A DNA stretch of 64,000 nucleotides from DASZJY01 sp036260255. GTDB taxonomy: Bacteria > Actinomycetota > Acidimicrobiia > Acidimicrobiales > AC-14. The DNA is taken from assembly GCA_036260255.1 (NCBI GenBank), contig DATAAF010000005.1, positions 1 through 64,000 on the forward strand, given 5' to 3'. This document shows positions 55,589-63,554 of the stretch, piece by piece. Made by a program: the position numbers and the translations under genes. The notes beneath the pieces were generated by a model, which was not told the origin of the DNA, did not search any database, and saw only the letters and a program-made list of their open reading frames with translations. The first letter of the stretch is position 1. Each line of letters opens with the position of its first letter.

Positions 55589-55785
55589 GCGCCGTGGCCG
55601 CCCACGTGAGCGTCGACGACCGCTGCACCGCCTGCGGCGCGTGCCTGGTCACCTGTCCCGAGCGTGCCCTCGTCGCCGCGCCCGGGCGGCCCCGGGCCGT
55701 CGCCGGCCGGTGCACCGGCTGCCTGGCCTGCATCGAGATCTGCCCCCGCGACGCCATCACCGTCGAGGACGGGGCGGCGACATGA
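55585..55785 (+). CDS. 2[4Fe-4S] ferredoxin
   Basis: 66 aa, ATG start overlapping the previous stop by 4 bp. Two cluster motifs, CTACGACLVTCP and CTGCLACIEICP. Its position inside the cobalamin operon suggests a redox donor for a corrin step, such as reduction to Co(I) before adenosylation by CobO, or the precorrin-6 reduction for which no CobK/CbiJ is visible here. The exact partner is inferred. Confidence 0.9.
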   Translation: MSAVAAHVSVDDRCTACGACLVTCPERALVAAPGRPRAVAGRCTGCLACIEICPRDAITVEDGAAT

Positions 55786-56351
55786 GCGTGCACCCCATCG
55801 AGTCCGAGAGCTTCCGCATCCTCGCCCGGCGGGTCGACCTCTCGCGGCGGGGGCCGCTGGCCCGGGCGGTGGTCGCCCGCATCGTCCACGCCACCGCCGA
55901 CCCGGAGTACGCCCGCACGGTGGTCGCCGACGAGGCGGACCTCGCCGCCGGCGTGGAGGCGCTGCGGGCGGGGGCCGCGGTGGTCACCGACGTGGAGATG
56001 GTGCGCCACGGCATCACCGGCGTGGACGCCCGGTGCTACCTGCCGGCGGTGGCCGACGGGACGACCCGCAGCGCCGCCGGCATGCGGGTGGCGGCGGGGC
56101 GCCATCCCGAGGGGGCGGTGTTCGTGGTCGGCTGCGCGCCCACCGCCCTGGCCGAGCTCGTGCGCCTGCACGCCGCCGGCGAGGTGGAGCCCGCCCTGGT
56201 GGTGGGGCTGCCCGTCGGCTTCGTAGGGGCGGCAGAGGCCAAGGAGGCGCTGAGGGCCAGCGGAATGCCAGCGGTCAGCAACGTCGGCGAGAAGGGGGGC
56301 AGCGCGGTCGCGGCGGCCGCCGTCAACGCCCTGGTGAGGCTGGCGTGCTGA
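55782..56351 (+). CDS. cbiC: precorrin-8X / cobalt-precorrin-8 methylmutase
   Basis: 189 aa, ATG start overlapping the ferredoxin stop. IESESFRIL, VVARIVHATADPEY, VVTDVEMVRHGITG with the catalytic His, and VGLPVGFVGAAEAKEAL are CobH/CbiC signatures. It moves the C11 methyl to C12 to form (cob)yrinate. Confidence 0.95.
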   Translation: MSVHPIESESFRILARRVDLSRRGPLARAVVARIVHATADPEYARTVVADEADLAAGVEALRAGAAVVTDVEMVRHGITGVDARCYLPAVADGTTRSAAGMRVAAGRHPEGAVFVVGCAPTALAELVRLHAAGEVEPALVVGLPVGFVGAAEAKEALRASGMPAVSNVGEKGGSAVAAAAVNALVRLAC

Positions 56352-57217
56352 CCCGCCCCGAGCATCCCGCCCTGCTGATCGTGGGCCACGGCAGCCGCTC
56401 GGCCGCCGGCGTGGCCGAGTACTGGCGGCTGGCGTCGGCCGTCCGGGACCGGGCCCCCGAGCTCACCGTCGGTTGCGGGTTCATCGAGCTCGCCCGCCCC
56501 GACCTCGACACCGCGGTCGACCGCCTGGTGGCCGCCGGGGCCACGTCGGTCGTGGCCAGCCCCCCCATCCTGCTCGGCGCCGGCCATCTCAAGAACGACG
56601 GCCCTGCCGCCCTTCACCGGGGGCGGCACCGCCACCCCTCGGTGCGGTTCCGCTACGCCCGCGACCTGGGCATCCATCCGCTGGTCCTGGCGGTCGCCGA
56701 GGACCGGGTCAGGGCGGCGGTCGGCCCCGACGACCCCGCCGGGACGGCGGTCGTGCTGGTGGGCCGGGGGTCCTCCGACCCCGACGCCAACGCCGACCTG
56801 TACAAGGTCGCCCGCCTCCTCTGGGACTCGCGGGGCCTCGGGATGGTCGAGCCCGCTTTCGTCTCGTTGGCGCCTCCGGACGTGGCCGGTGCCCTGGACC
56901 GCTGCCGCCGGCTCGGGGCCACCCGCATCGCGGTGGTCCCGTACTTCCTCTTCACTGGCGTCCTCGTCGAGCGCATCCGCGCCCAGACGGCGGCGTGGGC
57001 CGAGGCCCATCCCCAGGTCGACGTCCGCCACGGCCCCCACCTGGGGGCCGACCCTCGGGTCGCCGCCCTGCTGCTCGAGCGCTACCGCGAGGCGCTCGAC
57101 GGCGACGTGCGCATGAACTGCGACCTGTGCGTCTACCGGACGGCCCTGCCCGGCCACGAGCACCGCGTCGGTGCCCCCGTCGTGCTGGGCCACCACGACC
57201 ACTCCGGAGGGGGGTGA
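56345..57217 (+). CDS. cbiX: sirohydrochlorin cobaltochelatase, long form
   Basis: 290 aa, GTG start. Two CbiX half domains. The first keeps the catalytic His residues in LLIVGHGSRS and LLGAGHLKNDG. In the second the motif reads VLVGRGSSDPDANADLYKVARLL, with Arg in place of the His. The C-terminus has MNCDLCVYRTALPGHEHRVG and HHDHS, possible metal-handling residues. It inserts cobalt into sirohydrochlorin without ATP. Last enzyme of the operon before the cobalt transporter. Confidence 0.93.
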   Translation: MLTRPEHPALLIVGHGSRSAAGVAEYWRLASAVRDRAPELTVGCGFIELARPDLDTAVDRLVAAGATSVVASPPILLGAGHLKNDGPAALHRGRHRHPSVRFRYARDLGIHPLVLAVAEDRVRAAVGPDDPAGTAVVLVGRGSSDPDANADLYKVARLLWDSRGLGMVEPAFVSLAPPDVAGALDRCRRLGATRIAVVPYFLFTGVLVERIRAQTAAWAEAHPQVDVRHGPHLGADPRVAALLLERYREALDGDVRMNCDLCVYRTALPGHEHRVGAPVVLGHHDHSGGG

Positions 57218-57405
57218 TGCAACTGGAGACCGCCGAGCTCACCGGGCGGCGGGTGCCGCTGTGGGCGTGGTTGGCCGTGGTCGTTGCCGCCCTCGCCGCC
57301 TACGCCGTCACCTTGGAGAACGGGATGGTCCTGCGGGCCGGCGCCGACGTGGTGCACGAGCTGTTCCACGACGGCCGCCACTTCTTGGGCTTCCCTTGTC
57401 ACTGA
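57217..57405 (+). CDS. cbtB: cobalt transporter subunit CbtB
   Basis: 62 aa. One transmembrane helix (about residues 14-34) and the CbtB tail VHELFHDGRHFLGFPCH, whose His and terminal Cys can bind metal. It begins 1 bp inside the cbiX stop region and precedes cbtA. In other bacteria cbtAB genes are cobalamin-regulated cobalt importers. Confidence 0.9.
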   Translation: MQLETAELTGRRVPLWAWLAVVVAALAAYAVTLENGMVLRAGADVVHELFHDGRHFLGFPCH

Positions 57406-57418
57406 TCGACCCCTCGCC

Positions 57419-57468
57419 GTTCCGGCGGTGGTTCTGTACCGGAGACGACACATGATCACCGCCGGAAC
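57419..57468 (+). repeat. 12-bp perfect inverted repeat between cbtB and cbtA
   Basis: GTTCCGGCGGTG (57419-57430) and CACCGCCGGAAC (57457-57468) can pair perfectly around a 26-nt loop in the 87-bp cbtB-cbtA spacer, ending 24 nt before the cbtA start. Likely an mRNA hairpin that sets the cbtB:cbtA ratio or ends part of the transcripts. It lacks the conserved B12 box, so it is not a riboswitch. Confidence 0.6.
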
Positions 57469-57492
57469 GCAACTCGAGACGGGGAGACCACC

Positions 57493-58230
57493 TTGCGACG
57501 GTTGATCCGCGACGGCGCGCTGGCCGGGCTGGCCGGTGGCGCCGCCCTCGCCGTCGTGCTGGTCCTCCTCGGCGAGGAGAGCATCGGCCGGGCCATCGCC
57601 TTGGAGCAGGGCGACGGAGGGGAGATGTTCTCTCGCGGCACCCAGACGGCGGGAGGTGTCCTCGCCGCCCTCGTCTGGGGGGCCGCCCTCGGGGTCGTCT
57701 TCGCCTTCGTGTTCCCGGTGGCCCGCCGGCGGCTGGCCACGGCCTCGGACTGGCGGGCGGCGGTCGGCCTGGCCGTCCTCGGGTTCCTCACCGTCAACCT
57801 GGTGCCGTTCCTGAAGTACACGCCGAACCCGCCGGGCGTCGGCGACCCCGACACGATCGGGCGCCGCACCGCTCTCTACCTCCTCCTGCTGGCATGGGCG
57901 GCCCTCGCCGCCGCCGCCGCCTGGGCGGTCGGCCGGCGCCTCGCCGACGACCCGCCCGCGCTGCCCGAGCACCTGCGGGCGCCGGCCGTCGTCGCCGTCT
58001 ACGTCGTCGTGGTCGCCACCGGGTTCGTCGGGCTGCCCGGGTCGCCCGACCCCGTCACCGCCCCCGCCGCCCTCGTCTGGCGGTTCCGCCTGGCCAGCCT
58101 GGCCGGCACCGCCGCCTTCTGGGCGGTGTGCGGGGTGGCGTTCGGGTGGCTTCGCCTGGCCGCCGCCGGCCGGTCGCCCTTTTCCTCACGAGGGGCGCCC
58201 AGCCGCGCCGGGGCGACGGGGGAGCCCTGA
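57493..58230 (+). CDS. cbtA: cobalt transporter CbtA
   Basis: 245 aa with a TTG start. Five to six hydrophobic segments and the CbtA signature FLKYTPNPPGVGDPDTIGRRTALYL near residue 112. N-terminal RDGALAGLAGGAALAVVLVLL is typical. With CbtB it imports cobalt for the chelatases encoded in the same region. Confidence 0.9.
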   Translation: MRRLIRDGALAGLAGGAALAVVLVLLGEESIGRAIALEQGDGGEMFSRGTQTAGGVLAALVWGAALGVVFAFVFPVARRRLATASDWRAAVGLAVLGFLTVNLVPFLKYTPNPPGVGDPDTIGRRTALYLLLLAWAALAAAAAWAVGRRLADDPPALPEHLRAPAVVAVYVVVVATGFVGLPGSPDPVTAPAALVWRFRLASLAGTAAFWAVCGVAFGWLRLAAAGRSPFSSRGAPSRAGATGEP

Positions 58231-58240
58231 GCCGGCACCC

Positions 58241-58936
58241 GTGGCCCGGGCGGCGATCTTCGACTTCTACGGCACCCTCGCCCGTGCCGTGCGCTGGGGG
58301 CCGTCGGTCGCCGACGTCTTCGCCGGGCTCGGCCACCGGCTCGACGAGGAGGCCTACGAGGCCTGGCGGGGCGAGGTGTTCGACGGCATGGAGCACCTGG
58401 CCCAGTCCGAGAGCCGGGACCTGTACCTGGCGTGGGAACGGGCCCGCCTGCGGCGCCTGGGGACGGCGTCGGGCGTCGGGCCGGAGGACGTCGAGGAGCT
58501 GGCCGCCGAGCTCCACCGGGCGATGCAGGACTTCCGCCTGGCCGCCTACGACGAGGTGCCCGAGGTGCTGGCCGAGCTGCGCCGCCGGGGGCTGGTCGTG
58601 GCCGTCTGCTCCAACTGGACGTGGGACCTCGACGTCGCCCTCAAGCAGTGCGCGCTGTCGGGCGCCGCCGACGTGGTGGTGACGTCGGCCCAGGCAGGCG
58701 TCCGCAAGCCCCATCCCCGGATCTTCTCCCTCACCCTCGAGCGCTGCGGCGTGGCGCCGGCCGAGGCCGTCTTCGTCGGGGACACCTGGTACCCCGACGT
58801 CGAGGGGGCGCTGGCCGCCGGACTCCGTCCCGTCCACGTCTGGCGCCCGGAGGAGGCGGTCGGCGCCGAGCCCCCGCCGCTTCCCGCCGGCGTCCAGCGG
58901 GTGAGCGACCTCAGCGGCGTCCTCGAGCTGGTCTGA
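58241..58936 (+). CDS. HAD-superfamily hydrolase
   Basis: 231 aa, GTG start. Motif I FDFYGTLA (DxYGT variant), motif II VAVCSNWTWD, motif III Lys in GVRKPHPRIF, motif IV FVGDTWYPDVEG. The helical cap lies between residues 20 and 95. A general phosphatase or dehalogenase-type enzyme of unknown substrate, 10 bp after cbtA and possibly co-transcribed. Confidence 0.85.
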   Translation: MARAAIFDFYGTLARAVRWGPSVADVFAGLGHRLDEEAYEAWRGEVFDGMEHLAQSESRDLYLAWERARLRRLGTASGVGPEDVEELAAELHRAMQDFRLAAYDEVPEVLAELRRRGLVVAVCSNWTWDLDVALKQCALSGAADVVVTSAQAGVRKPHPRIFSLTLERCGVAPAEAVFVGDTWYPDVEGALAAGLRPVHVWRPEEAVGAEPPPLPAGVQRVSDLSGVLELV

Positions 58937-58939
58937 TCC

Positions 58940-59341
58940 CTACGCGGGGAGGAACGTCAGGCGCACGCGGCGGTCGGTGTTGTCCTCGTTGAAGTCCACG
59001 AGGACAACGCTCTGCCACGTGCCCAGCAGCGGCCGGCCCTCTTCGACCGGCAGGACGAGCGAGGGGCTCACCAGCACGGGCAGGAGGTGGTCGGCGCCGT
59101 GGCCAGGTGAGCCGTGCTGGTGCCGCCAGCGGTCGTCGCGCGGGATGACCTCGCTCAGCAGCCGCTCGAGGTCGCTCTCCGACCCCGACCCCGTCTCCAT
59201 GAGAGCGAGGCCGGCGGTGGCGTGGGGGACGAAGACGTGCACGAGGCCGTCGCCCTTGCCCCCGCAGAAGCCGGAGACCTCGTCGGTGACGTCGGTCACC
59301 CGGGACCGGGAGGTGTCGACTCGGAGCTCGGTGGTGTCCAT
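58940..59341 (-). CDS. YjbQ family protein (UPF0047)
   Basis: 133 aa. VHVFVPHATAGLALMETGSG, HQHGSPGHGADHLLPVLVSPSLVLPV and GRPLLGTWQSVVLVDF are the family blocks; the conserved His cluster is intact. Members have weak thiamine-phosphate-synthase-like activity but their true role is unknown. Convergent with the HAD gene (3-bp gap) and 5 bp downstream of the YqgE gene. Confidence 0.9.
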   Translation of the reverse strand: MDTTELRVDTSRSRVTDVTDEVSGFCGGKGDGLVHVFVPHATAGLALMETGSGSESDLERLLSEVIPRDDRWRHQHGSPGHGADHLLPVLVSPSLVLPVEEGRPLLGTWQSVVLVDFNEDNTDRRVRLTFLPA

Positions 59342-59346
59342 GGCCG

Positions 59347-59910
59347 TTAGTTCATCACCGGGTCGGTCGGGAAGTTGGCGACCATGGCCAGCTTGCCCCG
59401 CTGGCGGCGCAGGACCGTCCGCCACAGGTCGTCGGGGTCGGCCGACAGGGCGTCGTCGGGGAGGGCGTCGAGCACGTACCACGCCCCCGACGCCACCTCG
59501 CCCTCCAGCTGGTCGGCGCCCCATCCGGCGTAGCCGGCGAACACTCGGATGTCGCGCACCGGCTGGCTCAGCTCCTCGGGGTCGCGCCCGAGGTCGACGG
59601 TGCCCAGGCCGGCGAACAGGGGGCGCCAGCCCTCGGGCTCGTCCTCCGCCACCACCGGTGTGCGGGCGATGCAGATCGCCGCCGTCGGGGCGACGGGCCC
59701 GCCCTCGAACACGACCGACGGGTCGGCCGCCAGGCCCTCCCACCGGGGCAGGGCGGCGTAGAGGTCGGTCCCCGTCGGGCGGTTGAGGACGACACCGACG
59801 GCGCCTTCGGGGCCGTGCTCGAGCACCAGGACGACGGTGCGGTCGAAGTTGGGGTCGCGCAGCGCCGGGGCGGCCACCAGCAACCGTCCGGTGAACGAGC
59901 CCTCGCTCAT
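59347..59910 (-). CDS. YqgE/AlgH family protein (UPF0301)
   Basis: 187 aa from the ATG at 59910. GRLLVAAPALRDPNFDRTVVLVLEH, GAVGVVLNRPTGTDL, VFEGGPVAP and RVFAGYAGWGADQLEGEVASGAWYV are diagnostic. Function is poorly defined; AlgH was linked to alginate regulation in Pseudomonas. It shares an operon with the YjbQ gene. Confidence 0.92.
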   Translation of the reverse strand: MSEGSFTGRLLVAAPALRDPNFDRTVVLVLEHGPEGAVGVVLNRPTGTDLYAALPRWEGLAADPSVVFEGGPVAPTAAICIARTPVVAEDEPEGWRPLFAGLGTVDLGRDPEELSQPVRDIRVFAGYAGWGADQLEGEVASGAWYVLDALPDDALSADPDDLWRTVLRRQRGKLAMVANFPTDPVMN

Positions 59911-59992
59911 GCCCGAAATGATCCCCTGGACCCTGACGCGACACTCGCCGGGTGCGATCACCCGGCGAGCGTCGGCTGCGGAGCTGGGGACC

Positions 59993-61687
59993 CTACGGCG
60001 AGGCGACCTCGCCGGTGCGGCGGCGCAGGCGCCGGCGCAGCTCGAGCGCCAGGAAGAGGAGCGCCCCACCGAGCACCAGGTAGCGGGAGTCGCCGCCCGT
60101 TGCGGACAGCTGGCCCCGGCCGATGTCCGGCCCGATGAGCGTCGTCGAGCCGCTGATGGCGGCACCCTGGAACTGGGCCTGGCCCACGATCGCCTGTCCG
60201 GCGGCCCCGCCCGTGCAGTTGCCCAACGTGGCGGTCACGTCGGCCGTGTCCCTGGCCACGCCGGTGCCCCCGACGACCCGGCCGGTCACGGTGAGCCGTA
60301 TTGGTGGCTGTCCTCGGGTGTAGTTGCCGAGGTTCTCCCATCTGACGGTGTTGCCTTGGACCACGCCGCCGTTGCTGGCGCTCAGCAGCTGGATCCGCGG
60401 GTTGCCGCTCTGGACGCCGTGGGTGTCGGTCACCCTGATGCCGATGAGGTCGCAGGCGAAGAACCGGGCGAACAGGGCGGGGTCGGACGGGATGGTGATC
60501 GTCCAGGTGATGGTGTCACCGGCGGCCGCCGGGTTGGGCGTCGCCGTCTTGCCCACTGGGATGTTGCAGCGCACGCCGCCGGCAGGGACGGTGGCCGACA
60601 CCTCCATGTGCCCGACGCTGAGGTCGAGCACGCCGAGGGCCTCGAGCAGCTGGACCCGGCTCACCACGTCGATCGCCGCGGCCGCCCGGGTGCCGCCGGC
60701 GAGGTCGATGGTGGGCGCGCTGCCGGGGGGGCCGCCGATGGCTCGGGGCGGCTGGCCGACGCTGACCAGGGCGATCGGCGACAAGTCGAGGGTCAGCCCG
60801 TTCTGGCCCAGGAGGTCCGAGAGCCGGACCGGGCCCAGGACGGGCACGCCACCCGCGGTCCGGATCGTGATGAGGGGGTTGCCGAGGTTCTCGATCCTGG
60901 CCCCACCGGGCTTCCCGGTGGCGACCGCCCGCAGCCCGAACTCGCCGGCAACCTCGACGAGGAGCGTGGGCCCGAGCGCGGTGTTCAGGATGCTGACAGG
61001 TGCGGCGATCTGGCGGACCTCGCTGGCCAGACCGAAGGTGCCGTCGCCGTTCGGGATGAAGTAGGAGAACGACCGGGTCTGGGAGACGTTGTTGCCGGCG
61101 GCGCTGGTGGCCAGCGCGGCCGTGCCCGGCTCCCCGACGAGATGCACGTTGGCGGCGTACCCGAGGCCATAGCTGATGGGCTGGCCGATGGCGCAGATGT
61201 TGGGGTCGTAGATGGCCTGTGCCTGCCCCCGCAGCAGGGACGCGAAGGCGACGGGCGACAGGTCGAGGGCGATCTCTCGGGTGATGAGATCGCTCGGCGG
61301 AGGAGCCGACGCCTCGGCGAGCCCGGTGAGCAGGAGCTGGTTGGCGGTGGCCTGCTGCTGGGCGGGGACAGCCAGTCCGACCTCGAGGCCCGTGCCGCGC
61401 CCGTAGGCGTTCTTGTTGGCCAGCGCCGGGTTGACGTTCTGCCCGAGCTCGTCGGTGCGGGGCGCCAGCCCCTGCGAGTTCACCGCCTGGGCGGCCCGGG
61501 CGGCGTGGACGCCCCCGACCGTGGTGGTCCCGACCGTGAGCACGTTCGTGCTGAGGACCGTGCCCGTCCCGAAGGCCGAGAACACCTGGTTCGCCTGGGC
61601 GCTGGCCGGCCCGGCGACGACGGCCGTGAACGCGGCCGCCGCTGCGGTCATGACCGCCGTGAGCAGCACCGCTACTCGCGTCCTCAC
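59993..61687 (-). CDS. secreted protein with DUF11-like domain and C-terminal LSATG anchor
   Basis: 564 aa, GTG start with an excellent GGGAGGA Shine-Dalgarno. Signal peptide ends near AGPASAQA. The N-terminal 350 residues are a beta-rich domain not recognised. Residues about 390-500 resemble a DUF11/isopeptide-type repeat (VGKTATPNPAAAGDTITWTI ... VTATLGNC). The C-terminus has QLSATGGDS, a hydrophobic helix and a RRRLRRR tail, matching an actinobacterial sortase signal (LxxTG). A wall-anchored envelope protein is likely; no sortase gene is in the window. Confidence 0.75.
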   Translation of the reverse strand: MRTRVAVLLTAVMTAAAAAFTAVVAGPASAQANQVFSAFGTGTVLSTNVLTVGTTTVGGVHAARAAQAVNSQGLAPRTDELGQNVNPALANKNAYGRGTGLEVGLAVPAQQQATANQLLLTGLAEASAPPPSDLITREIALDLSPVAFASLLRGQAQAIYDPNICAIGQPISYGLGYAANVHLVGEPGTAALATSAAGNNVSQTRSFSYFIPNGDGTFGLASEVRQIAAPVSILNTALGPTLLVEVAGEFGLRAVATGKPGGARIENLGNPLITIRTAGGVPVLGPVRLSDLLGQNGLTLDLSPIALVSVGQPPRAIGGPPGSAPTIDLAGGTRAAAAIDVVSRVQLLEALGVLDLSVGHMEVSATVPAGGVRCNIPVGKTATPNPAAAGDTITWTITIPSDPALFARFFACDLIGIRVTDTHGVQSGNPRIQLLSASNGGVVQGNTVRWENLGNYTRGQPPIRLTVTGRVVGGTGVARDTADVTATLGNCTGGAAGQAIVGQAQFQGAAISGSTTLIGPDIGRGQLSATGGDSRYLVLGGALLFLALELRRRLRRRTGEVASP

Positions 61688-61938
61688 GTGTGTCCTCCCT
61701 TGTCGCCCGCCAGGCGGGCCGTCGCACGGTGGCCCGGGGAGCCGGACCCGCTCCTCGTCATCCGTTCGGGGGACGCATGGTGTCGGCACCTTCGATCCGC
61801 CCGGTGCACACGTGGGTCGGGTCGTCCCGCGATCGGCGAACAGTAGCAAACCACGTCATATACATGGGGGATCGGCGCACAACGTCACAGCTCCCGCCGC
61901 CCCCCTCCTTCAGGCGCCGTTACCGTAGTCAAGTCACG
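61688..61938. promoter_or_regulatory. divergent intergenic region
   Basis: 251 bp between the anchored protein (minus) and the FAD oxidoreductase (plus). It contains an AT-rich patch CATATACATG near 61857 and GTCAAG at 61928-61933 just before the oxidoreductase ATG, the same hexamer as in the clusters at 29931 and 31917. No clear -35/-10 pair could be assigned. Confidence 0.35.
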
Positions 61939-63525
61939 ATGCCGAGTCCACCCCGGTCGGCCCTCGACGGTGGGCCGGCAGGGCCGTTGACGGCCCCCCT
62001 CGACGCAGTGGTGGTGGGCGCCGGCCACAACGGGCTGGTGGCCGCGTGCTACCTGGCCCGGGCCGGGCTCGACGTGTGCGTGCTGGAGGCGCTCGATGCC
62101 CCGGGAGGGGGGTCGCGGAGCGCCGAGACGGTCCCCGGCTACCGCTTCGATCTCCACTCGGTGGCCCACAACATCATCAACATGACCGACATCCCGGCCG
62201 AGCTCGACCTCGCCGGCGCGGGCCTCGTGTACCAGGAGATGGACCCCTTCAGCGTCGCCATCCACGCCGACGGCCGGCGGGTCCGCTTCTACCGGTCCGT
62301 GGAGGACACCGTCGCCTCCATCGCCGAGCACGACCGGGACGAGGCTCGCGCCTACGCCGCCTTCATCGAGAAGGCGATGCCCGTCGTGCGCACCGTCCTC
62401 CCGGCGGTGCGGGGCCAGATGACGCCCCGTGAGGTGCCCGAGCGGGTCGCGAACCTGCTGCGCTCGTTCAACCGCCGACCGGCGGCGACCCTCCGCGACC
62501 TCATCGGGCCCTACGACTCCCTCCTCCGCCGCTGGCTGCCCAGCGATCTCACGCGCGGGCCGGTGGCGGCGTTCGCCGCCCACGCCGCGTCGGGGCCGTC
62601 GTCGCCAGGTGGGTCCCTCTTCGCCTTCTGGCAGGCGGCGTACCACCTGTTCGGTCAGTGGCACGCGCGCGGGGGCGCCCAGGGGCTGGTCGACGCGCTG
62701 GTCACCCGGCTGCGCGCCTTCGGGGGGGAGCTGCGCTGCGGCGCCCCGGTGGCCCGCATCCTCGCCCCCGGCGGCCGGGTGCGGGCGGTCGTCACCGAGG
62801 AGGGCGAGCGAATCGAGGCGCGGGCGGTGATCACGGCCATCGATCCGAAGACCGCCCTGCTCGGGCTGCTCGACCCTCCCCTCGCCGGCGCCGACGCGGC
62901 CGACCTGGCCGCCGCCCGCCGCGGGAACGTCGTCCAGGCCGTCATCCACGTGGCGTCCGACCGCCTCCCCGCCTATCCCGGCGCCCGCCCGGGCGACTGG
63001 AACGGGCTGCAGAGCTACGTCGACCGCCTCGACGACCTCGTGGCGGCGTGGGCCGCCGCCGAGGCCGGGCTCCTCCCCGACCCCGTGCCGCTCTACGCCT
63101 TCACCACGTCGGCCATCGACGACTCCCTCGCCCCGCCCGGGCACCACACCGTCTACCTCGCCTGCCCGGCGGCGCCGTCGAAGGTGGAGGGCGGGTGGGC
63201 GGCCCGCCGCGACGACCTGGTCGAGCGGGCCCTCGCCGCCGTCGAGGAGCGCGCCCCCGGCTTCCTCGACGGCGTCCGGGGGCTGGCCCCTTGGACGCCC
63301 GACGACATGGAGCGGCACGAGCGCTGGCCCGGCGGCCATCCCATGCACCTCGACATCGCCTTCGACCAGCTCGGGCCCTTCCGGCCCACCCGAGGCCTGA
63401 GCCGCCACCGCACGACGGTCGCCGGCTTGTACGTGTCCGGGGCGGGCACCAACCCCTCGGGGGGCATCTCCGGCGCGCCGGGACGGCGGGCGGCCAAGGC
63501 CTTGCTGGCCGACCGGGGACGCTAG
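61939..63525 (+). CDS. phytoene desaturase-like FAD-dependent oxidoreductase
   Basis: 528 aa from the ATG at 61939. Dinucleotide-binding motif VVVGAGHNGLVAACYLARAG at residues about 20-40, then LEALDAPGGGSRS, the region WHARGGAQGLVDALVTRLRA, and a C-terminal FAD motif LYVSGAGTNPSGGISGAPGR. It belongs to the CrtI/amine-oxidase-like NAD(P)/FAD family that includes carotenoid desaturases and pyridine nucleotide-disulfide-like retinol saturases. No carotenoid genes are nearby, so the substrate is open. Confidence 0.87.
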   Translation: MPSPPRSALDGGPAGPLTAPLDAVVVGAGHNGLVAACYLARAGLDVCVLEALDAPGGGSRSAETVPGYRFDLHSVAHNIINMTDIPAELDLAGAGLVYQEMDPFSVAIHADGRRVRFYRSVEDTVASIAEHDRDEARAYAAFIEKAMPVVRTVLPAVRGQMTPREVPERVANLLRSFNRRPAATLRDLIGPYDSLLRRWLPSDLTRGPVAAFAAHAASGPSSPGGSLFAFWQAAYHLFGQWHARGGAQGLVDALVTRLRAFGGELRCGAPVARILAPGGRVRAVVTEEGERIEARAVITAIDPKTALLGLLDPPLAGADAADLAAARRGNVVQAVIHVASDRLPAYPGARPGDWNGLQSYVDRLDDLVAAWAAAEAGLLPDPVPLYAFTTSAIDDSLAPPGHHTVYLACPAAPSKVEGGWAARRDDLVERALAAVEERAPGFLDGVRGLAPWTPDDMERHERWPGGHPMHLDIAFDQLGPFRPTRGLSRHRTTVAGLYVSGAGTNPSGGISGAPGRRAAKALLADRGR

Positions 63526-63554
63526 TTCTCGCCGGTCTCGGGTAGGAACCGGGG

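Noticed and set aside
57419..57468. A second cobalamin riboswitch before cbtA
   Set aside because: No B12 box and no conserved core sequence; only a simple hairpin is present.
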